Assembly (NCBI RefSeq): GCF_003173595.1
Contig: NZ_QGNZ01000003.1
Span: 434,001 to 498,000, forward strand
Source of the DNA: Pedobacter yonginensis
GTDB lineage: Bacteria; Bacteroidota; Bacteroidia; Sphingobacteriales; Sphingobacteriaceae
Reading direction: 5' to 3'
Length of the DNA: 64,000 nt
The notes under the pieces were generated by a model that saw only the letters and a program-made list of their open reading frames with translations, did not search any database and had not been told where the DNA came from. Positions 1 to 7,786 of this stretch are shown here, piece by piece. A program made the position numbers and the translations under genes. The number at the start of each line of letters is the position of its first letter. The stretch's first letter is position 1.

Positions 1-1325
1 TCCATCCAACCAAACTTACGCTCATTGGAACCTACAATCATTGGGAACCAAGTATGTCCAAATTCATGATCGATAACGCCCCATGCACTTCCTTTTTTAG
101 CTGTCCAACCGCAAAAAACAATCCCAGGATATTCCATACCACCAATATTTGTGGCTACGTTAACGGCCATTGGGTAAGGGTATTCGAACCATTTTGTGGA
201 GTAATGTTCGATGGTTGTTTTCACATATTCTACACCACGACCATAAGAATCAACTCCATTGCTTTCTACAGGTTGCGCAGATACAGCCAACGATTTTTTA
301 CCGCTTGGCAAATTGATGCGAGCGGCATCTAACACAAAAGCTTTTGATGAGGCCCATGCGGCATCACGAGCATTGGTAATCTTAAATTTCCAAGTTAATT
401 TGTCTTTAGCCGGACGAGATTTAGGATCGGTAACTTCGGCTTCTGTACGAATATGTACTGTTGCATCACTATTTTTAGCGGCATTCCATCTTTGTAATTG
501 TGTTGGCGTAAAAACCTCTTGTGGGTTTAACAACTCTCCTGAACCCATTACAATATGGTTTGCAGGTGCTGTAATGGCAAAATTGATGTCGCCATATTCG
601 CAATAAAACTCGCCACCGCCCCAATAAGGTAAAGTATTCCAGCCTATTACATCATCATAAACACACATGCGTGGAAACCATTGGGCAACAGCAAAAATCT
701 CCCCATTTTTAGTGGTCAAATGTCCAGTTCTATCCGATCCTTCTTTTGGTAAAACATAAGAATAATCCATTTTTATGGTAACCAAATCTCCATTTGCAGC
801 CATTGGCTGATCTAAACGAATCTGCATTCTCGTATCTTCAACTAAAGAGGTGAATTTTACAGGAGCCGCCTTTTGAGAAACTGAAATATTCTGGATTTTG
901 TAGCCTCCATCAAATTTTTCCCCTTGGGCGCCATAACGACTTCTGCCTGGCGTGATTGCATAGCCACGCGACGTTTCCTTAAAGGTATTTTGATCTAATT
1001 GCAACCATAAATACGGCAATTTATCGGGACTATTATTTTTGTAAGTGATGGTAACTGTACCTGTAATGGTATTTTTTGTTTCATCTAAACTGGCCGTAAT
1101 GTTGTAGTCAACACGGTTTTGCCAATATTTCGGGCCGGGAGTGCCCATGGCCGATCTGAATTCGTTACCATTTTGTGTGTAAAATAGAGGGCCAAAAGCA
1201 TCTGAAGGGACATAGTTGCTGGCGGCTGGTGTTGTAGGGGTTGAAGCTTGTTGCGCAGAGACTTTAAACGCCACTAAACAACAAATCAAACTTAAAGTGA
1301 TTAGTCTGTTTATTCTTAAATTCAT
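1..1325 (-). CDS. M1 family metallopeptidase, 5' part only (cut by window edge)
   Basis: About 441 residues of the N-terminal part are present; the gene runs off the left edge. The ATG at 1325-1323 opens a signal peptide ([20 protein letters not shown], then KVSAQ), so the protein is exported. A beta-sandwich N-terminal region is followed by GGMEYPG, the counterpart of the GAMEN exopeptidase motif, and by HEFGH at about residues 420-424, the HExxH zinc and catalytic motif of gluzincins. The third zinc ligand (Glu 19 residues after the second His) would fall just beyond the last complete codon, so it cannot be confirmed. Likely a periplasmic or surface aminopeptidase-like zinc peptidase. The family call is firm from the two motifs; the substrate is unknown. 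Confidence 0.88.
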   Translation of the reverse strand, partial: MNLRINRLITLSLICCLVAFKVSAQQASTPTTPAASNYVPSDAFGPLFYTQNGNEFRSAMGTPGPKYWQNRVDYNITASLDETKNTITGTVTITYKNNSPDKLPYLWLQLDQNTFKETSRGYAITPGRSRYGAQGEKFDGGYKIQNISVSQKAAPVKFTSLVEDTRMQIRLDQPMAANGDLVTIKMDYSYVLPKEGSDRTGHLTTKNGEIFAVAQWFPRMCVYDDVIGWNTLPYWGGGEFYCEYGDINFAITAPANHIVMGSGELLNPQEVFTPTQLQRWNAAKNSDATVHIRTEAEVTDPKSRPAKDKLTWKFKITNARDAAWASSKAFVLDAARINLPSGKKSLAVSAQPVESNGVDSYGRGVEYVKTTIEHYSTKWFEYPYPMAVNVATNIGGMEYPGIVFCGWTAKKGSAWGVIDHEFGHTWFPMIVGSNERKFGWM

Positions 1326-1411
1326 AATAAGGTTGTTAGAATTGGTAAATATAAAAAATCTGCACATTAAGCCCTCATTGTGCAAATAATGTTACCAATT
1401 TGAAGGGAATT

Positions 1412-2152
1412 CTAGTTTGCCTTGAGTTTCGGCAAATCCTGAAGTTTTCTTTGTTGAGGAGTTAATTTTTTCCAAGCATAAAAAGCCCTTGATATGTAAA
1501 ATGCGTAACGGTAAGGTCTTTCAGCTTTAACCTGCTCTACCGATGGGCGGTAAATAATCATGAAATTTTTTAATTCTTCGCCCTCTAATTTTGTTAGTTC
1601 TGTAACAGCCTTTTCGGTAAAATTATAATCTATTTCTTGTAAATAACCTTCTCGCTCCTCTAAATCAGCCTCTTTTCGTTGCTGCCTTTTGTACTTACCA
1701 TAACCCAAATTGAGATTTAAGCCCCCAACTTTGTCCTTCATTCTTTTCCGATCTAAATTGCCACCAGTGTTAAGCAGTGTGTATTTTTCTGCTAGTGGAT
1801 CTTTAGCATTCAAGATTTCCTTATTCATCTTTACTGCAGTAATATCTACATCGCTTAGGCTATTGCTTTTTACAGGAAGATAGATGGTTCTGTTCAACAA
1901 ATTTGTTAAGTACAAGGTATCTGTATGATATCCTACTAAAGTAAATTCAATTAAATCACCAACATTAGCGCCAATGGTGTATTTACCGGCATTGTTGGTG
2001 GTTGAGGTTTTCTTGGTGGTTAAATTTCTAACCGTAACACCAGGTAATGAAAGTGTTTTTTTATTATAATCGAAAACAGCACCAGTTGCAACTGTTTGTG
2101 TAAATCCGCTAAAAGGAAGCGCAAGGAAAAGTAGAATGATTAGCCTATACAT
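1412..2152 (-). CDS. Carboxypeptidase-regulatory-like (CarbopepD_reg_2) secreted protein
   Basis: 246 residues. A signal peptide (YRLIILLFLALPFSGFTQ) is followed by a beta-sandwich resembling the N-terminal plug-associated CarboxypepD-regulatory-like domain of SusC proteins: GAVFDYNKKTLSLPGVTVRN and then TTNNAGKYTI (about residues 25-65). The C-terminal half is charged and without a recognised domain. Small stand-alone proteins of this architecture are common in Bacteroidota and their role is not known. The frame is open six bases further upstream to a TTG at 2158, but that TTG is the 3' end of a TACTTTTG promoter element, so the ATG at 2152 is chosen. Upstream lies yffB in the same direction, 61 bp away. 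Confidence 0.75.
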   Translation of the reverse strand: MYRLIILLFLALPFSGFTQTVATGAVFDYNKKTLSLPGVTVRNLTTKKTSTTNNAGKYTIGANVGDLIEFTLVGYHTDTLYLTNLLNRTIYLPVKSNSLSDVDITAVKMNKEILNAKDPLAEKYTLLNTGGNLDRKRMKDKVGGLNLNLGYGKYKRQQRKEADLEEREGYLQEIDYNFTEKAVTELTKLEGEELKNFMIIYRPSVEQVKAERPYRYAFYISRAFYAWKKLTPQQRKLQDLPKLKAN

Positions 2153-2155
2153 ATT

Positions 2156-2163
2156 CAAAAGTA
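2156..2163 (-). promoter_or_regulatory. -7 promoter element (TACTTTTG) of the 1412-2152 gene
   Basis: TACTTTTG on the minus strand matches the Bacteroidota -7 consensus TAnnTTTG. It ends only three bases before the ATG at 2152, so transcription should start at or next to the start codon (a leaderless message). No clear TTG was seen at the -33 position, so the promoter is a moderate call. Confidence 0.45.
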
Positions 2164-2219
2164 ATTTAGTTTAACAGTTAAAACTCGCTTTTAACAAACT
2201 TTAACATTAAACAACTCAA

Positions 2220-2567
2220 CTAGGCTAGTGTTTGCGCATATTTGTCATCATCAAATCCAATCAATATGGCTTTGCCGCCATTTTCTACAATGGGACGTTT
2301 AATTGCGCTTGTATTTTCCAATAAATATGCAATTGCTAAGTCTTGATTGTCAATTTTCGCTTGCTCCTCTTTACTTAGTTTTTTCCAAGTTAAACCCTTG
2401 CGATTTAATACCGTATCCCAACCAAAAGTATTGCACCACTCATTCAGCTTCTCTGTAGTGATGCCCTTTTTCTTAAAATCATGAAATTCAAAATCAATGT
2501 GATTCGCCTTTAACCAATCGAGAGATTTTTTTACTGTATTGCAATTTGGAATTCCGTAAACTTTCAT
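2220..2567 (-). CDS. yffB: ArsC/Spx-family thioredoxin-fold protein, YffB-like
   Basis: 115 residues, the normal size for the ArsC/YffB/Spx group (PF03960). It starts MKVYGIPNCNTVKKSLDWL: a thioredoxin-fold beta strand followed by a single N-terminal cysteine (Cys9) in PNCNTVKK, the pattern of YffB rather than of the CxxC Spx regulators. RPIVENGG near the C-terminus holds the family cis-Pro region. E. coli YffB is regarded as a glutathione-dependent thiol reductase; the exact role here is not known. The gene is divergent from ribH, and a TAACTTTG promoter element lies 23 bp upstream of the ATG. Confidence 0.85.
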   Translation of the reverse strand: MKVYGIPNCNTVKKSLDWLKANHIDFEFHDFKKKGITTEKLNEWCNTFGWDTVLNRKGLTWKKLSKEEQAKIDNQDLAIAYLLENTSAIKRPIVENGGKAILIGFDDDKYAQTLA

Positions 2568-2589
2568 AAATTTTGATTGAATATTTGCC

Positions 2590-2597
2590 CAAAGTTA
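2590..2597 (-). promoter_or_regulatory. -7 promoter element (TAACTTTG) of yffB-like gene
   Basis: The minus strand reads TAACTTTG, a perfect TAnnTTTG match, with a short AT-rich leader of about 20 nt before the ATG at 2567. The -33 TTG is not evident. Confidence 0.45.
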
Positions 2598-2750
2598 AAA
2601 ATTTATCCTTTCCATAAGCTTAGTCCTTACATTAAGGATAGCGCAGGTTAGTTAAAGCCTCTTTCTCTTTTTAAAACTGCGGTGTTGGGCAAAGCACATA
2701 AACTTACAACATTTAAACATTACTTTCTTTCAACATTGGAGGCTTAGCAC

Positions 2751-2758
2751 TATCTTTG
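2751..2758 (+). promoter_or_regulatory. -7 promoter element (TATCTTTG) of ribH
   Basis: TATCTTTG ends five bases before the ribH ATG at 2764. Start of transcription about 5-7 bases downstream of this element would fall on or beside the ATG, giving a leaderless or nearly leaderless mRNA. At the expected distance upstream there is only TTT (2728-2730) instead of TTG. No FMN riboswitch-like sequence precedes the gene. Confidence 0.5.
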
Positions 2759-2763
2759 CACCC

Positions 2764-3255
2764 ATGTCAACACAATTAAAAAATCTATCTGATTTTTCTC
2801 ATACAACCGTTCCAAATGGAGCAAACTATACATTTGGAATTATTGTAGCCGAATGGAATGCAGAAATTACAGGTGCCCTGTATAATGGCGCATTAAAAAC
2901 ACTATTGGCAAATGGCGTAAAAGAAGAAAATATTCACTCGTTTCCTGTACCGGGGAGTTTTGAGTTGACTGGCGGTGCCGAAATTTTATTAAATAAAAGA
3001 AGCGATATTGACGCTGTAATCTGCCTAGGCTGTGTGATTCAAGGTGATACCAAACACTTCGATTTTATTTGCGATGCAGTTGCGCAAGGGGTAACAAATG
3101 TTGGCATAAAATACAGTAAACCAGTTATTTTTGGCGTTTTAACCACCAATAACTTAGAACAGGCTCAAGATAGAGCAGGTGGTAAACATGGCAATAAGGG
3201 CGATGAGGCGGCTATAACAGCAATTAAAATGGCCGATTTTTCTGCAAACATTTAA
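2764..3255 (+). CDS. ribH: 6,7-dimethyl-8-ribityllumazine synthase
   Basis: 163 residues, typical of RibH. It condenses 5-amino-6-ribitylamino-uracil with 3,4-dihydroxy-2-butanone 4-phosphate, the penultimate step of riboflavin synthesis, in the cytoplasm. Recognisable segments are [16 protein letters not shown] (substrate-binding W and N), [27 protein letters not shown] (with the catalytic His of the T-x-H-F/Y-D motif) and [20 protein letters not shown] (the TxxT/N..A..R phosphate-binding end). It stands alone rather than in a rib operon. Promoter TATCTTTG lies directly before the ATG. Confidence 0.97.
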   Translation: MSTQLKNLSDFSHTTVPNGANYTFGIIVAEWNAEITGALYNGALKTLLANGVKEENIHSFPVPGSFELTGGAEILLNKRSDIDAVICLGCVIQGDTKHFDFICDAVAQGVTNVGIKYSKPVIFGVLTTNNLEQAQDRAGGKHGNKGDEAAITAIKMADFSANI

Positions 3256-3306
3256 ACCTAGGTTTTAATAAATATTTGTACATTAGAGTTTTAAAAATTG
3301 CATCAG

Positions 3307-3429
3307 ATGAAAAAAGTTGCCATCTTATTATTGGCGGTGTTTTGCACCATTACCATTTTAGAATCTTGTTCTTCTAAACTTTGTCCAGCTTATGGTTCTT
3401 ATCCAGAAGGCAGACGCAGAAGAAATTAA
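3307..3429 (+). CDS. Small lipoprotein, 40 residues
   Basis: A short reading frame starting ATG at 3307: a positively charged start (MKKVAILL), hydrophobic stretch, and lipobox LESC with the acylated Cys at residue 21, followed by a short mature tail SSKLCPAYGSYPEGRRRRN. The signal-peptide pattern and codon use look genuine. Small lipoproteins with a KLCPAY-type tail are common in Bacteroidota; no function is known. It lies between ribH (52 bp upstream) and ytxJ (95 bp downstream), all on the same strand. Confidence 0.72.
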   Translation: MKKVAILLLAVFCTITILESCSSKLCPAYGSYPEGRRRRN

Positions 3430-3524
3430 TCTTCATTTCAATCTCATAACTTACCGCTTACGAAATTTTGCAGAACAATAGTTTGTCTGCAATTGTTGCT
3501 TTGTAAATAAATATTTATCATATC

Positions 3525-3857
3525 ATGACTTGGGTTAACTTAACTTCGATGGAACAGCTAGATGAGATTAAAAACTCAAGTGGTTTCAGCCTTATCTTTA
3601 AACACAGTACGCGTTGCTCAATCAGCATGATGGCAAAAAAGAATTTTGAGTACAATTGGGAAGTTATTCCAGAAGATACCAAACTTTATTTTCTAGATTT
3701 AATTAGCTATAGAGAAATCTCAAATAAAATCGCTGATATCTTTCAAGTTGCACATCAATCACCTCAAATATTATTAATTAAAGATGGAGATTGCGTTTTA
3801 GAATCTTCACACAGCGATATTTCTCCAGAAGAAGTTGCAGAGGTAATTGCCGCTTAA
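3525..3857 (+). CDS. ytxJ: Bacillithiol-system redox protein YtxJ
   Basis: 110 residues with a monothiol glutaredoxin-like thioredoxin fold. The hallmark is KHSTRCSIS at residues 27-34 with a single Cys31 in place of a CxxC pair, followed by Y-F-L-D-L and a QSPQILLIKDG strand that supplies the cis-Pro. The family (YtxJ, formerly DUF2847) is associated with bacillithiol in Firmicutes and Bacteroidota and is thought to remove bacillithiol from S-bacillithiolated proteins. The bacillithiol biosynthesis genes are not in this window. Family assignment firm, biochemical role inferred. Confidence 0.9.
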   Translation: MTWVNLTSMEQLDEIKNSSGFSLIFKHSTRCSISMMAKKNFEYNWEVIPEDTKLYFLDLISYREISNKIADIFQVAHQSPQILLIKDGDCVLESSHSDISPEEVAEVIAA

Positions 3858-3873
3858 AACTTCGCTTTTAAAT

Positions 3874-3980
3874 ATTTGAAAAGCAATAGCTGTGGTCTAT
3901 CGGCTAGGTTCTGTCCCGCTGTTTCTCCAAGCGCTATGAAAAATAGCGGCTTTCCGTGCCATCGGGTTTAATTTGCAATT
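3874..3980 (+). repeat. Dispersed structured element, family 1, copy A
   Basis: 107-bp element that recurs at 62944-63050 with the same ends (starts ATTTGAAAAGCAAT, ends ATTTGCAATT). Its centre is a hairpin at 3929-3952: lower stem AAGC/GCTT, a bulged G at 3948, upper stem GCTAT/ATAGC, loop GAAAA. Flanking it are CCCG and CGGG blocks able to form an outer stem, and CCATCGGGTTTAA on the 3' side. It lies 17 bp past the ytxJ stop. Confidence 0.8.
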
Positions 3981-4096
3981 GAAGTAAATCAATTAACGTG
4001 TTGGGTGCGTTCGCATTGCAAAGTATAATTTTGCAAGCGCAGGTTGATTTATAAGACAAGCTCGACAACACCTGAAAAGGATTTTCCAGACCCTTA

Positions 4097-4280
4097 CGTC
4101 ATGCTGAATTAATTTCAGCATCTTAATGGGATCAAAATTGGTTTATCCTTATGCGCACCGAAAATACATTTAAAAACCCAGCTAAGACCCTGAAATAAAT
4201 TCAGGGTGACGACTTCCTATAACGATCTCTTAGAAGACATCCGTCATGCTGAATTAATTTCAGCATCTTAATGGATATTG
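4097..4280. repeat. Cluster of three palindromic units (family 2), alternating orientation
   Basis: Units at 4101-4121 (minus orientation), 4188-4206 (plus) and 4256-4276 (minus). Units 1 and 3 are identical palindromes with arms ATGCTGAA/TTCAGCAT. The middle unit has arms CCCTGAA/TTCAGGG, so the outer arm bases have changed on both sides together. The 3' flank of a unit in its own orientation is TGACG. This fills most of the 555-bp gap between ytxJ and mqo. The rest of the gap holds copy A of family 1 and a hairpin at 4313-4336. Confidence 0.75.
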
Positions 4281-4312
4281 GCTTGCTTCGGTCTTTCCCC
4301 CTCACAGCTTTT

Positions 4313-4336
4313 TCGGTTCGTGAAAGCACGAACCGA
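4313..4336. other. Perfect 10-bp hairpin downstream of mqo
   Basis: Arms TCGGTTCGTG and CACGAACCGA around loop AAAG. It lies about 77 bp beyond the mqo stop codon. There is no T-run on either strand after the stem, so it is not a standard intrinsic terminator; it may still be an mRNA 3'-end structure. Confidence 0.5.
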
Positions 4337-4412
4337 GGCTTCTGAAAGAGATTTAAAAATTACTTATGCTGTATTTGCGTGCGGTGATACCAACCAATAA
4401 TCTAATAGAAGA

Positions 4413-5921
4413 TTAAGCGTGTTCTATTTTTAAAATTTTAGAAGTTCTGCTTCTTGTTTCTTTGCAAAGCGTTTCATCATTGGCCAATGCTTTACCGTAA
4501 GTAGGAATCATTGCTTTAATCTTCGCTTGCCATTCTGGGGTCTCCAAATCTTCTTTGAAACAACGCTCTAACAAATCCAGCATAATAGATACTGCTGTAG
4601 ATGCACCTGGCGATGCGCCAAGAAGCGCCGCAATAGAACCATCAGACGCATTTACCACTTCAGTTCCAAACTCTAAAATACCGCCCTGCTTCTCATCCTT
4701 TTTGATTACTTGAACACGCTGACCGGCGTACTCCAATTCCCAATCCTTTAGCTCTGCTTTTGGAAGATATTCTTTTAGGGCTTCCAGTCTATCTTCAGGC
4801 GATTGTCTAACCTGCTCAATTAAATATTTCGTCAAATCAAGATTATGTAAGCCTGCCGAAAGCATCGGGCGGATGTTGTTAAATTTGATTGATTTTGGCA
4901 AATCTAAGAACGAACCATTTTTTAAAAATTTAGTGGAAAAACCAGCATAAGGACCAAACAATAAGGCTTGTTTACCATTAATCATTCTGGTATCTAAATG
5001 CGGAACCGACATAGGTGGTGCACCAACCGCAGCCTTGCCATAAACTTTCGCGTGATGTTTGGCAATAATTTCTTCATTGGTACATTTTAGCCATTGCCCA
5101 CTCACTGGGAAACCACCAAAACCTTTTCCTTCAGGGATGTCAGATTTTTCTAACAGTGGCAAAGAACCACCACCAGCACCGATAAATACAAACTTGGCAA
5201 CACGCTTACGCTTATCACCACTTTCTAAATCTTTTACTTTAATAACCCAATTCCCATCCTTATTTTTCGTTAAATCGCGAATTTCGTGATTAAAATAAAG
5301 ATTTACATGCGCTTGCTCTTTAAGATTATTGAACATATCGCGGGTAAGCGAACCAAAATTTACGTCAGTACCCAAATCCATTTTGGTTGCAGCCACTTTT
5401 TCACCCTTCTTACGCCCATCCATAATCAATGGAGCCCAATCTTTAACAACCTCAGTATCTTCGGTGTACTCCATATCCTTAAACAAATCGCATGTTTGCA
5501 AGGCATCGTAACGTTTTTTAAGATAATCTACATTCTTTTTCCCCCACACAAAACTCATATGCGGAATTTTACGAATGAAGTTTTCTGGATCAGAAATTAA
5601 TCCTTTTTCAACCAAATAAGACCAAAACTGTTTGGAAACCTCAAAATGCTCTGCAATTTGCACGGCTTTCTTAATTTCAACCGTTCCATCTTTCTTTTCG
5701 GGCGTGTAATTTAATTCACAAAAAGCCGAGTGACCCGTACCTGCGTTATTCCAGGCATCAGAACTTTCTGCTGCTGCAATATCTAAGCGTTCGTAAATTT
5801 CTATACTTAAATTAGGCTCTAGTTGTTTTAACAAAACCCCAAGGGTTGCACTCATGATGCCAGCCCCTATTAAAATTACATCTGCGTCAGTTTTACCAAC
5901 TGTCTTTTTCTTTTTTGTCAT
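4413..5921 (-). CDS. mqo: Malate:quinone oxidoreductase
   Basis: 502 residues, full length for Mqo. This FAD-dependent, membrane-associated enzyme oxidises malate to oxaloacetate and passes electrons to the quinone pool, replacing or supplementing NAD-dependent malate dehydrogenase. It has the N-terminal dinucleotide-binding motif DVILIGAGIMSATLGVLL (residues 14-31), the family-specific SSDAWNNAGTGHSAFCELNY, and VFIGAGGGSLPLLEKSDIPE and ASPGASTAVSIMLDLLERCF further along. It is monocistronic: flanked by a repeat-filled gap downstream and about 220 bp before the next gene upstream. A TAAATTTG promoter element precedes the ATG. Confidence 0.97.
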   Translation of the reverse strand: MTKKKKTVGKTDADVILIGAGIMSATLGVLLKQLEPNLSIEIYERLDIAAAESSDAWNNAGTGHSAFCELNYTPEKKDGTVEIKKAVQIAEHFEVSKQFWSYLVEKGLISDPENFIRKIPHMSFVWGKKNVDYLKKRYDALQTCDLFKDMEYTEDTEVVKDWAPLIMDGRKKGEKVAATKMDLGTDVNFGSLTRDMFNNLKEQAHVNLYFNHEIRDLTKNKDGNWVIKVKDLESGDKRKRVAKFVFIGAGGGSLPLLEKSDIPEGKGFGGFPVSGQWLKCTNEEIIAKHHAKVYGKAAVGAPPMSVPHLDTRMINGKQALLFGPYAGFSTKFLKNGSFLDLPKSIKFNNIRPMLSAGLHNLDLTKYLIEQVRQSPEDRLEALKEYLPKAELKDWELEYAGQRVQVIKKDEKQGGILEFGTEVVNASDGSIAALLGASPGASTAVSIMLDLLERCFKEDLETPEWQAKIKAMIPTYGKALANDETLCKETRSRTSKILKIEHA

Positions 5922-5939
5922 CTTATCTTAAAGGAGTTA

Positions 5940-5947
5940 CAAATTTA
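5940..5947 (-). promoter_or_regulatory. -7 promoter element (TAAATTTG) of mqo
   Basis: Minus-strand TAAATTTG is a perfect TAnnTTTG match 19 bp before the mqo ATG at 5921. No convincing -33 TTG was found. Confidence 0.45.
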
Positions 5948-6139
5948 GAATGATTTGAATTATGACACGAATTTTAAGCGATTAAAACTTAAAATATTGC
6001 TAAATAATTAGAAATTATACCACATCAGATATCCTTTCAGACAAAATTTATTCCAAAATAAATCCTATTTCGACTTAATTACAAAAACTACATTAAAACC
6101 ACATGAGAAAACCTATTGAATTCCCTTATGCTTACCCGA

Positions 6140-6955
6140 TTATAGATTCTGAAGCAAGAAATCTTTCATTTTTAAGTTCAATTCCCATTGGTCTGCTACA
6201 GGCACACCACTAAAAGGCAGGCTTGGCAGATAGGGCTGTGGGCCGAACTCCGTTAAAAAGGTGAATTCCTTCCCTTCATTGGCTTCCAAAATTTGTTTCC
6301 ACCAATGCAAAAATTGTGCTGTAGTCGCTGTCCATTCTGGCGCCATAAAATGATTGACCTGTGAGGCTTGTGCAAAACCTATTCTGGCATGTACATGCCT
6401 TACCCTGGGGAAAATTTTATCCAAAATTTCGTCTTGCCCCACCAATAAACTTTCCGATACATTGCACCAATGGGATAAATCTGCGGTAAGTTCTAATTCA
6501 GGGAATTTCTCTAAGTATTCTAACGTTTTTAAGCTATGGAAGGAGAACTTCCCACGATGTGTTTCATGGATGATCTTAACATCATTTTTTTCAGAAAGCT
6601 CCAGAGCACATTCAATAAACGCACAATTTTCATCAAAGCTGAAAAAATCTGTCCCTGTTTGCACATTAATAAAATCTGGCTTTAACAAAATAACTTCTTC
6701 CAGCCTACGCTTATACCTTTTTAAATGATCCTGAAAACCTTCGTTCTGATAGGCTAAAACTGCCTGACCTACAAACGTAAAATCTTCAGTAGCTCTTATT
6801 TCATCCAATTTCAACAGAAACTCAGAAACGTATTGCTGATCTTGAGGCATATTAATTTCTATACCTGCATAATCATTCGCCTTAACATAATCTAAAAAAT
6901 AGGAAGCAGACCAAGATCCACTTCCCCATTGGGTGGCTAAAACTTTAATCTTCAT
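6140..6955 (-). CDS. Sugar phosphate isomerase/epimerase-like TIM-barrel protein (AP endonuclease 2 family)
   Basis: 271 residues with no signal peptide, hence cytoplasmic. The layout is that of xylose-isomerase-like TIM barrels (PF01261). ATQWGSGSWSASYFLDYVKANDYAGIEI forms strand 1, VKIIHETHRGKFSF carries metal-ligand-type residues (E, H), LELTADLSHWC carries an Asp/His pair, RHVHARIGFAQ a His, and LTEFGPQPY a Glu; these are the positions that bind the divalent metal in the family. The substrate cannot be read. It is the last gene of a four-gene operon: its ATG shares one base with the TAA of the PhyH gene (TAATG). The partnership with an oxygenase and two beta-glucan hydrolases suggests a sugar or sugar-derived substrate. 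Confidence 0.8.
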   Translation of the reverse strand: MKIKVLATQWGSGSWSASYFLDYVKANDYAGIEINMPQDQQYVSEFLLKLDEIRATEDFTFVGQAVLAYQNEGFQDHLKRYKRRLEEVILLKPDFINVQTGTDFFSFDENCAFIECALELSEKNDVKIIHETHRGKFSFHSLKTLEYLEKFPELELTADLSHWCNVSESLLVGQDEILDKIFPRVRHVHARIGFAQASQVNHFMAPEWTATTAQFLHWWKQILEANEGKEFTFLTEFGPQPYLPSLPFSGVPVADQWELNLKMKDFLLQNL

Positions 6956-7782
6956 TATTTAAGTGCCTCATCCTTTTCTTTAATTAAAAAGTCTGTACTG
7001 CCGGATAGCCCTTCTGATGCACTGGTCATCAATGCCTCATCTGCAACGGTTTCAATAGGTTTTATACAACTTAGGTTTGGTTCATTATAAGGGATGTTAG
7101 AGGCTCGGTTATAGCAGGAGATTAAGCTCCACCTAGGAAAATCTGATGTATTGGCTTCCGAACGGTGCAGTAAATTGGGATGAAAAAATAAGGCATCTCC
7201 AGCTTTTAATTCAACGAAAACATGTTCCATGGTTTTCAACGCCAAATCTACATAGCGCTGAGAGGCACCAACTTGCTCGCCAGAAAATCCGTGTTCTACC
7301 CTTCCCATTTTATGGGTTCCTTTTATGACTTGTAAACAGCCGTTTTCTTTATTGGCATCAGTAATGGCAATCATTACAGAAATCATCTGCTCTGGAAATA
7401 AAAATTCGTTTTTATACCAATATCCATAATCTTGGTGCCACTCCCAAGCACCCCCTACTTTTGGCTCTTTCTGCATCAGTTTAGAGTGAAAGTGACAAAC
7501 GGCTGCGTCTCCATCTAGCAACTTATCTACATTATGAATCATCCTATCAGACTTGGTCAGTAGTCCATAGGTATCATTACTTGGGGTGTACCAAAGGCTT
7601 AATTTTGTCTTTTTACCAGTTTGATCGTTTAAATCAAAAGCATTTTTTTTCATCACATCATCATTTACCGCTATTGAGTGAAGTTTCTGAGCCTCTTCTG
7701 ACGATAAAAACCGATTAACGATAATAAACCCATCTTGATGATATTGGGCAATTTGTTCTGAAGTTAGGTTAAAGCTACTCAT
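6955..7782 (-). CDS. Phytanoyl-CoA dioxygenase (PhyH) family Fe(II)/2-oxoglutarate oxygenase
   Basis: 275 residues, cytoplasmic (no signal peptide). The double-stranded beta-helix iron motif is visible: HxD in EWHQDYGYW (His116, Asp118) and the distal His206 in FFHPNLLHRSEAN, followed by Arg217 in DFPRWSL as a candidate 2-oxoglutarate contact. SVMIAITDANKENGCLQVIKGTHKMG is the usual PhyH central block. Members hydroxylate very varied small molecules; the substrate here is unknown. Only four bases separate it from the GH144 gene upstream and it overlaps the isomerase-like gene downstream by one base, so all are probably cotranscribed. Confidence 0.87.
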   Translation of the reverse strand: MSSFNLTSEQIAQYHQDGFIIVNRFLSSEEAQKLHSIAVNDDVMKKNAFDLNDQTGKKTKLSLWYTPSNDTYGLLTKSDRMIHNVDKLLDGDAAVCHFHSKLMQKEPKVGGAWEWHQDYGYWYKNEFLFPEQMISVMIAITDANKENGCLQVIKGTHKMGRVEHGFSGEQVGASQRYVDLALKTMEHVFVELKAGDALFFHPNLLHRSEANTSDFPRWSLISCYNRASNIPYNEPNLSCIKPIETVADEALMTSASEGLSGSTDFLIKEKDEALK

Positions 7783-7786
7783 AATC

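Noticed and set aside
54..606. Plus-strand reading frames
   Set aside because: They are antisense to the M1 peptidase gene, whose protein is clearly recognisable.
2568..2763. Possible FMN riboswitch before ribH
   Set aside because: The promoter abuts the ATG, so there is no room for a leader, and no RFN-like sequence was seen.
4313..4336. Intrinsic terminator of mqo
   Set aside because: The stem is perfect but no T-run follows on the minus strand; kept only as a hairpin.
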